This document shows positions 23,000 through 31,718 of a stretch of DNA of 55,588 nucleotides, piece after piece. A program made the position numbers and the translations under genes. The notes under the pieces are model-generated. The model saw nothing but the letters and a program-made list of their open reading frames with translations. It was not told the origin of the DNA and did no database searches. Positions within the stretch are counted from its first letter, which is position 1. Every line of letters starts with the position of its first letter. The stretch comes from Castellaniella sp041677825 (lineage in GTDB: Bacteria > Pseudomonadota > Gammaproteobacteria > Burkholderiales > Burkholderiaceae_B). The DNA lies in NCBI RefSeq assembly GCF_041677825.1, contig NZ_JBAYPG010000025.1, positions 1-55,588 on the forward strand. The letters are read 5' to 3'.

Positions 23000-23569
23000 C
23001 TTGAGTGTCCTTGTGATCGGCGCCGTCCAACGGCGTACGCGCCCATTTTAAAGGCACCGCGCGCGCCTGTGTCAGGCTCGGCACACCGGCGCTGACACGG
23101 CAGGATGGCTGGGCGCTGCAAGTATCCACAGATTCTGTGGATAATTCTGTGCACAACCTCCCTGAAAGGCATGATTCAAGCGATCCAATGGTGGATTGGT
23201 TATTTATTGAGCATTTTGTGATGTTTTTAACATATTATATAAATCAATAGGTTACATTGCTTTCTTCATGCATTACATGATTATTTGTCCTGACGGGCTT
23301 GTGAATCAATGCGTTTGACAAATCTCGATGTTCTGTGGACAGGTTCGCAGGTCCTGACCTGTTGCCTGCGCCCGGAAGGCGGATTTCGGCAAACGGCCCG
23401 AGCGCGTGCCGCAGCAGGCCCTGGTGATGAAATACACTGGCCGGCGTGTAGCCCGGAGCGTGCGCCCGGGCCTGGGGTTGGAGCCCGTTGGGTGCGCTGC
23501 TCGAAATTGGGTGCGCCGCCCGAAATGCGTTAGACTTGAAGAAGTTCGAACCCCTCAGAAGGAATCATT
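23000..23569. other. 570-base gap with DnaA-box-like sites and an AT-rich core
   Basis: No supportable gene. At 23122-23155 lie GTATCCACA, TGTGGATAA (a perfect DnaA box, 23136-23144) and TGTGCACAA; the first two form an inverted repeat, TATCCACAG / CTGTGGATA with ATT between. Directly after, 23185-23285 is strongly AT-rich (TTTTTAACATATTATATAAA). A further TGTGGACAG lies near 23335. The left genes run leftward and the right genes run rightward. Gene order known in relatives would put xseA near here. Initiation or replication function is not shown by this alone. Confidence 0.55.
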
Positions 23570-24148
23570 ATGGCTATTGTTCTGCCCGCACTTCCATACG
23601 CCATGGATGCACTCGCACCGCATATCTCACAGGAAACACTCGAATACCATTATGGCAAGCACCACCAGGCGTATGTCAACAATCTCAACAAGGCGATCGA
23701 AGGCACAGACATGGCCTCGCTCAGCCTGGAAGACATCATTCGCAAGTCCAGCGGCGGCGTGTTCAACAATGCGGCGCAGGTCTGGAATCACACCTTTTAC
23801 TGGAACAGCCTGTCACCCAAGGGGGGCGGCGAGCCTTCCGGGGCACTGCGCCAGGCCATAGAAACCAAGTGGGGCAGTGTGGATGCCTTCAAGACGGCCT
23901 TCAGCCAATCTGCGGCGGGCAACTTCGGCTCGGGCTGGACCTGGCTGGTGAAGAAGCCCGACGGTTCGCTGGATATCGTCAATACCAGCAATGCAGGCAC
24001 CACTGTCAATACCGACGATACGGCACTGCTGACCTGCGACGTCTGGGAACACGCCTACTACATCGATTACCGCAATGCGCGGCCGACCTACCTGGAAAAT
24101 TTCTGGAAGCTGGTCAACTGGGAATTCGCCGCTCAGAACCTGGGCTGA
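23570..24148 (+). CDS. sodB: superoxide dismutase (Fe)
   Basis: Dismutates superoxide to oxygen and hydrogen peroxide in the cytosol. The 192-residue protein has metal ligands in HISQETLEYHYGKHH, NHTFYWNS and the signature DVWEHAYYIDY. AAQVWNHTFYW and FGSGWTWL fit the iron type rather than the manganese type. AGAAGGAATCATT precedes the ATG, a good ribosome site. It is monocistronic, with its own upstream region in the AT-rich gap; convergent DUF192 gene downstream. Confidence 0.96.
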   Translation: MAIVLPALPYAMDALAPHISQETLEYHYGKHHQAYVNNLNKAIEGTDMASLSLEDIIRKSSGGVFNNAAQVWNHTFYWNSLSPKGGGEPSGALRQAIETKWGSVDAFKTAFSQSAAGNFGSGWTWLVKKPDGSLDIVNTSNAGTTVNTDDTALLTCDVWEHAYYIDYRNARPTYLENFWKLVNWEFAAQNLG

Positions 24149-24236
24149 TGGTCCAAGGATCGCTCGTCGGCCCGCCAGGGGCGACGCACGACGCGGCACC
24201 CCGTTCGTGACCCAATGGCCCGTTACGAATGGCTCG

Positions 24237-24680
24237 CTACGGTTTGACGACGCGGTCGCCCACTTGCACGCCATGGCGTGCAAACCAGCCTTGATTCATT
24301 TCGAGGGCCTGCTCGGCCGGTTCGGCCGAGCAGTGGCTGCGGGTGCTCAGGGGCAGCATATCCTGTATGTCGACGATGCGCTGCTCGCGGATGAAGGCGA
24401 CAGACAGGGGGATGAGGGTGTTCTTCATCCAGAAGCACTGCGTCTCGGCCACCGTGAACTCGAACAGCATGCCCGCGTTCTCGTCCAGATGACGGCGATA
24501 CATCAGGCCCTGCTGCTGGGTGTAGGGGGTGTCGGCCAGTTCTGCGCGTATGGCGTGTGGCCCCACTTGCAGGGTCAGCTCGGGCAAGGGGTTCTGCAGC
24601 ATGGCCAGGGCGGCCGCATTGACGCCCGCCAGTGAGATGGCCAGCGCAAATCCTGGCAGGTGGCGGATCATGTGACGCAT
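24237..24680 (-). CDS. DUF192 family exported protein
   Basis: A 147-residue protein with an N-terminal hydrophobic signal (about residues 8-26, ending AAALA) and the DUF192 core: ELADTPYTQQQGLMYRRHLD, then GMLFEF and CFWMKNTLIPLSVAFI, ending in GVQVGDRV. Family members are small periplasmic proteins of unknown function. I use ATG 24680; a second ATG nine bases on (24671) would serve equally, and no clear Shine-Dalgarno sequence separates them. Convergent with sodB. Confidence 0.85.
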   Translation of the reverse strand: MRHMIRHLPGFALAISLAGVNAAALAMLQNPLPELTLQVGPHAIRAELADTPYTQQQGLMYRRHLDENAGMLFEFTVAETQCFWMKNTLIPLSVAFIREQRIVDIQDMLPLSTRSHCSAEPAEQALEMNQGWFARHGVQVGDRVVKP

Positions 24681-24861
24681 GTGACCGGTCGTGATTTCGG
24701 AAGATCGGGCCATCGGAGGCCTGGCCGGCGGGGTTGTCGCACAGCAAAAGACATCCAGAGCACAAGGGGCTGGCAAACAGCCCCCTGGAGCCTGGATGAT
24801 TATAGATGAATGAGGAAGGATCCAGATTGGCGGGCTACGCCGTGTTCAGGATGCGGCGTGT

Positions 24862-25101
24862 TCAGGCAGCCGAGATATTGAGTGCCTGCTTGCCCTTGGG
24901 GCCTTGCGCAATTTCGAACATGACCTTCTGGCCTTCCTTCAGGGTTTTGAAACCGTTCATCTGTATGGATGAAAAGTGCGCGAAAAGATCTTCGCCCCCA
25001 TTATCGGGGGTGATGAAGCCAAAACCCTTGGCATCGTTGAACCATTTGACCGTACCGCTGGTTTTATGCGGGGTTTCGGTGCTTTCGACGGATTCGGACA
25101 T
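24862..25101 (-). CDS. cold-shock domain protein (CspA/CspD family)
   Basis: A 79-residue single cold-shock domain with RNP1 KGFGFIT and RNP2 DLFAHFSSI, preceded by GTVKWFND. It binds single-stranded RNA or DNA and acts as an RNA chaperone. The N-terminal tail of about 14 residues (SESVESTETPHKTS) is longer than in CspA. It diverges from clpS, a common arrangement for cspD-clpS in proteobacteria, but CspD identity is not certain from length alone. Confidence 0.93.
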   Translation of the reverse strand: MSESVESTETPHKTSGTVKWFNDAKGFGFITPDNGGEDLFAHFSSIQMNGFKTLKEGQKVMFEIAQGPKGKQALNISAA

Positions 25102-25228
25102 GCAGACTGCCTCTCGACTATAGTATGGGGTTACGGTACCCGGTTGCCAGCAATGGTTTGCGGGGCACCCAAATCATGCTGAATTCAATATCATTCAGTC
25201 AACTATGGAAACCACTAGGTTGGACGTC

Positions 25229-25546
25229 ATGTCGACCGATTTGCAGCTTCCCCAGATCGCCGAACCGGTATCCGTTCGGCTGGCGCCGCCACCCATGTAC
25301 CAGGTCCTGCTGCTGAACGACGACTACACGCCCATGGATTTCGTCGTCCATGTGCTGCAGGCGGTCTTTCACAAGGGCATGGATGAGGCCGAGCGCATCA
25401 TGCTGCAAGTGCACCATGATGGTCGCGGTATCTGCGGCATCTACACGCGCGATGTGGCTGCCACACGGGTCGACCGGGTCATACGCATGGCCCGTGCGAG
25501 GCAGCACCCGCTTCAATGCCGGATGGAACCCGTGCCGGTTTCCTGA
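25229..25546 (+). CDS. clpS: ATP-dependent Clp protease adaptor ClpS
   Basis: Delivers N-degron substrates to ClpAP. The 105-residue chain has a flexible N-terminus, then PPPMYQVLLLNDDYTPMDFV, the hallmark with the ClpA-contacting and N-end-rule residues, and VHHDGRGICGIYTRDVA. I prefer ATG 25229, which has AGGTTGGA before it and gives the usual length; an ATG at 25205 would add eight residues without a ribosome site. The stop codon falls inside the first unit of a 22-bp tandem repeat. clpA follows 192 bases downstream. Confidence 0.95.
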   Translation: MSTDLQLPQIAEPVSVRLAPPPMYQVLLLNDDYTPMDFVVHVLQAVFHKGMDEAERIMLQVHHDGRGICGIYTRDVAATRVDRVIRMARARQHPLQCRMEPVPVS

Positions 25547-25631
25547 GAAATTCTTGCCGGTTCCCTGAAAATTCCTTCCAGGTGTCCTGAGAATTCCATG
25601 CCGGTGCCCTGAGAAATCCATGCCGTGCAAG
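25533..25631 (+). repeat. 22-bp tandem repeat between clpS and clpA (about 4.5 copies)
   Basis: Units begin at 25533, 25555, 25577, 25599 and (partial) 25621, each a version of TGCCGGTKYCCTGARAAWTC. The first copy contains the last codons and stop of clpS, and three of the copies carry the same TCCTGA or CCCTGA, so each could terminate translation in that frame. Copies differ at several positions, so it is not a recent perfect expansion. Confidence 0.8.
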
Positions 25632-25738
25632 TGCCGCAAACTGACGGGCGGGTTTTCACTGAAGCCGACGGCGTGCTGTTTTAGTCATAGAATAGAGACA
25701 ACGGATAGGTTCATCCGCTCCAATGCGATGGAGGAAGC

Positions 25739-28048
25739 GTGATTTCCGAAGAACTTGAAGTCAGCCTGCACATGGCTTTTGTCGAGGCCCGCGCGGCCCG
25801 GCATGAATTCATCACCATAGAACATCTGCTGCTGTCCCTGCTGGACAACGCATCGGCTGCCGAGGTGCTGCGCGCCTGTGGCGCCGACATCGAGCTCCTG
25901 CGTCAGGATCTGCGCAAGTTCGTGATCGAGAACACACCGGTGGTGCCCGGTTCGGGTCAGGTCGATACCCAGCCCACGCTTGGGTTTCAGCGCGTCATCC
26001 AGCGTGCCATCATGCATGTATCGTCCAGCGGTGCCAACAAGTCTGTCGTCACCGGAGCCAACGTGCTGGTGGCCATGTATGGTGAAAAAGAGTCGCATGC
26101 GGTGTATTTTCTGTTGCAGCAGGGCGTGTCGCGTCTGGATGTGGTCAATTATCTGTCCCACGGCATCACCAAAATGCCAGAGGGTTCGTCACCATCGCGC
26201 CCGGCGCGCCATGAGCCGCCGGGTGTCGAAGCGCGCGACCAGCAGAAATCGCCACTCGAAACCTATGCAACGGATCTCAATGCCGAAGCCCTCAAGGGGC
26301 ATATCGATCCGCTCATCGGCCGCGAGGACGAGGTCGATCGCGTCATTCAGATCCTGTGTCGCCGACGCAAGAACAACCCCTTGCTCGTGGGCGAAGCCGG
26401 GGTCGGCAAGACCGCCATTGCCGAAGGGCTGGCCTGGCGCATCACCAAGGGCGATGTGCCCGATCTCCTGCTGTCCACGCGTGTCCATGCGCTCGATATG
26501 GGCGCACTGCTGGCCGGGACAAAATATCGGGGTGACTTCGAACAGCGGCTCAAACTGGTGTTGAAGGCGCTCAGGGATGATCGCGATGCCGTGCTGTTCA
26601 TCGACGAGATCCATACCCTGATCGGGGCCGGCTCGGCATCCGGGGGCACCCTCGATGCCTCCAATCTGCTCAAGCCCGCCCTGTCGACCGGGCGTCTCAA
26701 ATGCATCGGTGCCACCACCTACAATGAATATCGTGGCATTTTCGAGAAAGATCACGCGCTGGCGCGCCGGTTCCAGAAAATCGACGTGCCCGAACCCACG
26801 GTTGAACAGACCATCCGTATCCTGCGCGGCCTCAAGGGCCGGTTCGAGGCGCATCACAAGGTTCGGTATTCGGGCGCGGCGCTGTCGGCAGCGGCCGAAC
26901 TGTCGGCGCGCCACATCAGTGACCGCTTCTTGCCCGACAAGGCCATCGACGTGATCGATGAGGCCGGGGCGGCCCAGCGCCTGCTGCCCAAGTCCAGGCA
27001 GAAGAAACTGATCGGCAAGCCCGAGATCCAGGCGACCGTGGCGCGCATTGCCCGCATTCCACCGCAAAGCGTCTCCACCGATGACCGCAATCGCCTGGCC
27101 ACGCTCGAACGCGATCTCAAGGCTGTGGTGTTTGGCCAGGACAAGGCCATTGCGGCCCTGTCAGCCGCCATCAAGATGGCGCGCTCGGGGCTGGGGCGGC
27201 CCGACAGACCCATCGGCAGTTTTCTGTTTTCGGGTCCCACCGGGGTGGGCAAGACCGAAGTCGCACGCCAGCTGGCATTCGTTCTGGGTATCGAACTGTT
27301 GCGCTTCGACATGTCCGAGTACATGGAGCGCCACACCGTGTCGCGCCTGATCGGTGCGCCACCGGGTTATGTGGGCTTCGATCAGGGCGGTCTGCTCACC
27401 GAGGCCGTCACCAAGCAGCCGCACTGCGTACTGCTGCTCGATGAAATCGAAAAGGCGCATCCGGACGTCTACAATATTCTGCTGCAGGTGATGGATCACG
27501 GTACGCTCACCGATAATAACGGCCGCAAGGCCGACTTCCGCAATGTGATCATCATCATGACCACCAACGCCGGGGCCGAAGCACTCAGTCGTCCAGCCAT
27601 CGGTTTTGCCAGTACTGCGCACGTGGGTGATGAAATGGCCGAGATCAAGCGCCTGTTTGCGCCCGAGTTCCGCAACCGCCTGGATGCCATGATCGGGTTT
27701 GCGGCGCTGTCGCGCGAAGTCATCCTGAAAGTGGTCGACAAATTCCTCATGCAACTCGAAGACCAGCTGCATGAAAAGCGGGTCGAAGCCCAGTTCACCC
27801 CCGCGCTGCGCGATTATCTGGCCCGCGAGGGCTTTGATCCGGCCATGGGCGCCAGGCCCATGCAACGGCTCATCCAGGACACCATCCGGCGTGCCCTGGC
27901 CGATGAGCTCCTGTTCGGGCGCCTGACACAGGGTGGGCAGGTGTGCGTGGATCTCGACAGTAGCGATCAGGTCGTGCTGCGTTTCGATGATTCCAGTGAC
28001 CAGAGGCATACGGTGCGGGCGCGCCCGGAACCCGAACTCGTCGATTGA
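25739..28048 (+). CDS. clpA: ATP-dependent Clp protease ATP-binding subunit ClpA
   Basis: A 769-residue double-AAA+ unfoldase that feeds ClpP. The N-domain (1-145) has the Clp repeat ARAARHEFITIEHLLLSLL. D1 Walker A is GEAGVGKTA (about 216) with Walker B VLFIDEIHTLIGAG; D2 Walker A is GPTGVGKTE (about 502) with LLLDEIEKAHPDV. The ClpP-binding IGF-type loop is at IGFAS. It starts at GTG (25739) preceded by GGAGGAAG. The stop shares one base with the pqiA start. ClpS is its upstream partner, as usual. Confidence 0.97.
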   Translation: MISEELEVSLHMAFVEARAARHEFITIEHLLLSLLDNASAAEVLRACGADIELLRQDLRKFVIENTPVVPGSGQVDTQPTLGFQRVIQRAIMHVSSSGANKSVVTGANVLVAMYGEKESHAVYFLLQQGVSRLDVVNYLSHGITKMPEGSSPSRPARHEPPGVEARDQQKSPLETYATDLNAEALKGHIDPLIGREDEVDRVIQILCRRRKNNPLLVGEAGVGKTAIAEGLAWRITKGDVPDLLLSTRVHALDMGALLAGTKYRGDFEQRLKLVLKALRDDRDAVLFIDEIHTLIGAGSASGGTLDASNLLKPALSTGRLKCIGATTYNEYRGIFEKDHALARRFQKIDVPEPTVEQTIRILRGLKGRFEAHHKVRYSGAALSAAAELSARHISDRFLPDKAIDVIDEAGAAQRLLPKSRQKKLIGKPEIQATVARIARIPPQSVSTDDRNRLATLERDLKAVVFGQDKAIAALSAAIKMARSGLGRPDRPIGSFLFSGPTGVGKTEVARQLAFVLGIELLRFDMSEYMERHTVSRLIGAPPGYVGFDQGGLLTEAVTKQPHCVLLLDEIEKAHPDVYNILLQVMDHGTLTDNNGRKADFRNVIIIMTTNAGAEALSRPAIGFASTAHVGDEMAEIKRLFAPEFRNRLDAMIGFAALSREVILKVVDKFLMQLEDQLHEKRVEAQFTPALRDYLAREGFDPAMGARPMQRLIQDTIRRALADELLFGRLTQGGQVCVDLDSSDQVVLRFDDSSDQRHTVRARPEPELVD

Positions 28049-29289
28049 TGCAGGTCGCAAAGCCGCTCATTGCCTGTCCGCATTGCGACACCCTGCACGT
28101 GCGCCTCGATCCGGGGCCGCGTGGCAGGGCTTTCTGCCGCTGCTGCAACAGCGTGCTGTATCGACGGGGCAGGTTGACGCCCGCCCAGTGGATCGCAATG
28201 GTCTGGACCTGCCTGATCGTCTTCATCATCGCCCAGTGGTTTTCCATCGGCACGCTGACCCTTCTGGGCCAGACGGTCCAGCTGACCTTCTGGGAGGCAC
28301 TGCGCCTGGCCTGGGATCGTGGCGCCTACAGTGTTTCCATCATGACCGGGCTCGTGGGTTTCTGGTTTCCCCTGTTGCTGATTGCGCTGACCTTGCGCGT
28401 GCTGCATGCCATTGTCCTGAAACGGCAGCCCTTCGGGCAGGGCATTTCCCTGCGGCTCATCCACGCCCTGACGCCCTGGTCCATGGCCACCGTCCTGATT
28501 CTTGGGATTCTTGTTTCGATCGTGAAGATGGCCGGTTTGGCCCATCTGCAGGCCGGCCCAGGTCTCATTGGTTTCTTCCTGCTCAGTTTCCTGCTGACCG
28601 GAATGGGTCGCTGGAATGCGCACAATCTATGGCGCCATGCCGAGGATGCGGGGCTGGTGCCTGTGTCGGGCCAGCATGGCGTGGGTGCGTGCTGCGAAGC
28701 ATGTGGCTTCGTTCAGGCCCCGGTCGCCGACCATCGCTGCCGGCGCTGCGATGCGCGGCTGGATTCGGGGCGTCGCGGCAGTCCCGGCGAAGTCTGGGCC
28801 TTGTTGCTTGCCGCCGCCATTTTCTACATTCCGGCCAATGTCCTTCCCATGATGGAATTTCAATCGGTCCTGGGCAACAGCAGTCATACGATTCTTGGTG
28901 GTGTGGTCGAACTTTGGCAGATGGGGTCGCTGGATCTGGCGGTGATCGTCTTCGTGGCCAGCGTGCTGGTTCCAGTCACCAAGCTGATTGCCCTGGCGTA
29001 CCTGCTTCTGCGTACCCGGCCGAAAGGCGTGTACGTGCAGCGCATGCGTACGCGGCTCTACGGCGTGGTCGAATTCATTGGCCAGTGGTCCATGCTCGAT
29101 GTCTTCGTGGTGGTGCTCATGGCGGCCATGGCCAATTTTCCGGGGCTGTCACAGATCGACATCGGGCCGGCTGCCCTGAACTTCGGTGCGGTAGTCGTGC
29201 TCACCATGTGGGCCGCCATGCGGTATGATCCGCGGTTGGGCTGGGATCGGCTGCGGGCCGGTACACTGCAAAAAGGAAGGCATGACTGA
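28048..29289 (+). CDS. pqiA: PqiA family integral membrane protein
   Basis: A 413-residue inner-membrane protein with two copies of a four-helix PqiA domain. Each copy starts with a cytoplasmic rubredoxin-like zinc motif: CPHCDTL.. with CRCC, and CEACGF.. with CRRCDARL. It works with the MCE protein PqiB and lipoprotein PqiC in lipid transport between membranes. The ATG at 28048 overlaps the clpA TGA by one base, so translation is probably coupled to clpA. It overlaps pqiB by eight bases. Confidence 0.9.
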   Translation: MQVAKPLIACPHCDTLHVRLDPGPRGRAFCRCCNSVLYRRGRLTPAQWIAMVWTCLIVFIIAQWFSIGTLTLLGQTVQLTFWEALRLAWDRGAYSVSIMTGLVGFWFPLLLIALTLRVLHAIVLKRQPFGQGISLRLIHALTPWSMATVLILGILVSIVKMAGLAHLQAGPGLIGFFLLSFLLTGMGRWNAHNLWRHAEDAGLVPVSGQHGVGACCEACGFVQAPVADHRCRRCDARLDSGRRGSPGEVWALLLAAAIFYIPANVLPMMEFQSVLGNSSHTILGGVVELWQMGSLDLAVIVFVASVLVPVTKLIALAYLLLRTRPKGVYVQRMRTRLYGVVEFIGQWSMLDVFVVVLMAAMANFPGLSQIDIGPAALNFGAVVVLTMWAAMRYDPRLGWDRLRAGTLQKGRHD

Positions 29290-31021
29290 ATCCGATCTGC
29301 CGCGGGCGGCAACCCGTGAGGCAGGCGCGCCACAGGCGGGCAGCCTGGAGACGGGCGGGTCCGGAATCCCGGATGAGGTACAGACGCCAAGGATGCGTCC
29401 AGGGCGCACGATCCATTGGTCGTGGGTCTGGCTGGTTCCGCTGCTGGCGCTGGCCGTCGGCTTGTCCCTGCTGGCCTCCGTGTGGGTACGCAGCGGGCCG
29501 GTGATCACCATCAGCTTCAGTTCCGCGGCCGGCATCGAAGCAGGGCAGACCAAGCTGCGCTACCGCAACGTGGTCGTGGGCGAGGTTTCGGCCGTGCGCG
29601 TAGCGCCAGACCGCGAGCATGTGCTGGTCGACGTACAGTTGCAACGCGAAGGCGCCGAATACATCACGCAGAAAGATGCCAAGTTCTGGGTGGTGGAGCC
29701 TCGCGTGAGCATCTCGGGCGTGACCGGGCTCGATACCCTGATTTCAGGTGTCTACCTCAGTGTGGATGCACCACTGGCGCTCTCGGATTCAGCGCCCGTG
29801 CATCATTTCACAGGCCTGAAATATCCACCCGAGGTCATCAGCGGGCAGCAGGGAACACGCTTTGTTCTGGTCTCCAATACCCTGGGTTCGTTGCGCGTGG
29901 GGGCTCGCGTTTTCTATCGCCGCATCGACGTAGGCCGCGTGGTCGCCTACGACATGGCTGACGATGGCCAGTCCGTCCGTCTGCAGATTTTTGTCGAAGC
30001 GCCCTATGATGCATACGTAACATCCGATTCGCGCTTCTGGAACGACAGCGGTATCGACATGACCATCTCCGCCAACGGGGTCGAACTGCGCACCAGCGGG
30101 CTTTCGGCCATTCTGGACGGCGGCATCTCGTTCGCACCGGCCGATGAAGCCACGACATTCGATGGGGTGGCCTCGCGCGTGCCGGCGCGTCCGGGTACGG
30201 AGTTCACGTTGTTTGAGACACGCAAGAAGGCCCTGGCCGAGCCCGACGGCATTCCACTGCCCATAGAAATGCGGTTTGCACAATCCGTGCGCGGCCTGCA
30301 GGTGGGCGCTGGGGTCGAGTTCCGCGGCATGCCCATTGGTGAAGTGCTGGACATCGATCTCGAGTACGATGCGCGCCACCGGCGTTTCTATACCCGCGTG
30401 CGGGCCAACCTGTACCCCATGCGCTTTGGCCAGCTGTACCCGAAACTGGTGAAGGCCGCCGGCAATGCCAAGAGCGATTCATTGATCGATCCGCTGGTGG
30501 AAAACGGTCTGTGCGCCCAATTGAAGACGGCAAACCTGCTCACCGGGATCCAGTACGTGTCCCTCAGCTTCTGCCAGAAGGACGAGATCCCCGCCGAAAT
30601 CCCCGGGGATGAGCCGCCGATGGCGACCCTGGTGCCCACCATTCCGGGTGAATTCGACCGTCTGCAGCAGCAGATCGGCAGCATCGTCACCAAGTTGGAT
30701 GCGTTGCCGCTCGAAGACATCGGGCGCAATCTGTCCGACAGCCTGGCTTCGCTCAATGGGCTCTTGGGTACGGTGGATACGAAACTGGTGCCCGAATTGT
30801 CCGGTACGCTGGGGGCGGCCCGGCGTTCGCTTGACAAGGTCGGCGGGGCGCTGGGGCCCGATGCGCCCATCATGGGCAGTCTGCATACCACGATGGGCAG
30901 CCTGCAGGCCACCATGCAGCAGGTGGGGCAGGCGGCGCGCGCCCTGCGGGTGCTGGCCGATCTTCTGCAGGCCCATCCTGAATCGCTGTTGCGTGGCTTG
31001 CCATCTGATACCCTGCGTTGA
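29282..31021 (+). CDS. pqiB: PqiB family MCE-domain protein
   Basis: A 579-residue inner-membrane-anchored periplasmic protein. About 45 N-terminal residues lie inside, one span runs about 46-69 (WSWVWLVPLLALAVGLSLLA), then three MCE domains follow. These form stacked hexameric rings with a needle in E. coli PqiB. The C-terminal part (from about 490) is a coiled-coil-like helical needle (LDALPLEDIGRNLSDSLASL). It starts inside the pqiA end and precedes pqiC. Role: lipid transport and envelope maintenance. Confidence 0.93.
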   Translation: MTESDLPRAATREAGAPQAGSLETGGSGIPDEVQTPRMRPGRTIHWSWVWLVPLLALAVGLSLLASVWVRSGPVITISFSSAAGIEAGQTKLRYRNVVVGEVSAVRVAPDREHVLVDVQLQREGAEYITQKDAKFWVVEPRVSISGVTGLDTLISGVYLSVDAPLALSDSAPVHHFTGLKYPPEVISGQQGTRFVLVSNTLGSLRVGARVFYRRIDVGRVVAYDMADDGQSVRLQIFVEAPYDAYVTSDSRFWNDSGIDMTISANGVELRTSGLSAILDGGISFAPADEATTFDGVASRVPARPGTEFTLFETRKKALAEPDGIPLPIEMRFAQSVRGLQVGAGVEFRGMPIGEVLDIDLEYDARHRRFYTRVRANLYPMRFGQLYPKLVKAAGNAKSDSLIDPLVENGLCAQLKTANLLTGIQYVSLSFCQKDEIPAEIPGDEPPMATLVPTIPGEFDRLQQQIGSIVTKLDALPLEDIGRNLSDSLASLNGLLGTVDTKLVPELSGTLGAARRSLDKVGGALGPDAPIMGSLHTTMGSLQATMQQVGQAARALRVLADLLQAHPESLLRGLPSDTLR

Positions 31022-31032
31022 AAAGAGACCGT

Positions 31033-31692
31033 ATGTCCCCCTGGCCCGTCCTGTTGTCACTTTGCCTGCTGAGCGCCTGCGCTACAGCCCCCACACGCTA
31101 TTACAGCCTGGCGTCGGTCGACGACAGCGTGCGGGCTGAAGCATCCGCTGCGTCGTCCCGCACAGAGGCATCTGACACCAGGGACGCAGCACGTGGCCTG
31201 CGTCTCGAGGTCGTCGAGGTTCCGGCACAAGTCGATCGCCTGCAGCTGGTGGTTCAGGCACCCCGGCGCGATCCGGCCAACGAGGTTCAGGTGCTCAACG
31301 AATCGCTCTGGTCGGCAGCCCTCGAGAATCAGCTTCAGGCTGTACTGTCATCGCGCGTCAGTGCCGGCCTGGGCCTGATCGATCTGCAGAAGCTGCCGCT
31401 GGCTGCCGACCTTCCGGCGCGCACCATCGAAGTGCGTCTGACACGCTTCGATATGGTTTGGGGCCAGTTTTCGCAGATGACGGCGACCTGGGTGGATCAG
31501 GCGCCAGACCGCGATGCGCCATACATCTGCGAGGCCGATATCCAGGTGCCTGCCGGCAGCAGCGTGGCAGAACTGGTGCAGTCACAGCGCCAGGCGACGG
31601 GGATCCTGTCCGAGTTGATCATACATACAGCCATGGGGTTAACCACTGCTGTACAAGATTATCCGCTAGTGTCAAAATTCGGTTGTACCTAG
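31033..31692 (+). CDS. pqiC: PqiC family outer-membrane lipoprotein
   Basis: A 219-residue lipoprotein of the ABC-type transport auxiliary family (DUF330). The signal MSPWPVLLSLCLLSACATAP has the lipobox LSAC, and the mature part starts with PTRYYSLASVDD, the typical beginning. It caps the PqiB needle at the outer membrane. A TTG at 31018 overlapping the pqiB stop (TTGA) is an alternative start adding five residues. It ends 26 bases before putA. Confidence 0.85.
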   Translation: MSPWPVLLSLCLLSACATAPTRYYSLASVDDSVRAEASAASSRTEASDTRDAARGLRLEVVEVPAQVDRLQLVVQAPRRDPANEVQVLNESLWSAALENQLQAVLSSRVSAGLGLIDLQKLPLAADLPARTIEVRLTRFDMVWGQFSQMTATWVDQAPDRDAPYICEADIQVPAGSSVAELVQSQRQATGILSELIIHTAMGLTTAVQDYPLVSKFGCT

Positions 31693-31710
31693 ACACAATT
31701 TACGGTTAAC
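31637..31710. promoter_or_regulatory. possible putA operator sites
   Basis: GGTTAACC (31637-31644), GGTTGTACC (31681-31689) and GGTTAAC (31704-31710) lie at and before the putA start. In enteric bacteria the PutA ribbon-helix-helix domain binds GGTTGCA-like sites in its own control region. The first two of these sites lie in the pqiC coding sequence. The match is suggestive only. Confidence 0.35.
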
Positions 31711-31718
31711 TCTCTGAT

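Noticed and set aside
23309..23533. Short open frame in the sodB upstream gap
   Set aside because: No ribosome binding site, no recognisable domain, and composition (Arg/Gly/Pro-rich) typical of chance frames in GC-rich DNA.
25533..25640. Possible CRISPR-like array after clpS
   Set aside because: The 22-bp units abut one another with no spacers; a minisatellite is the simpler explanation.
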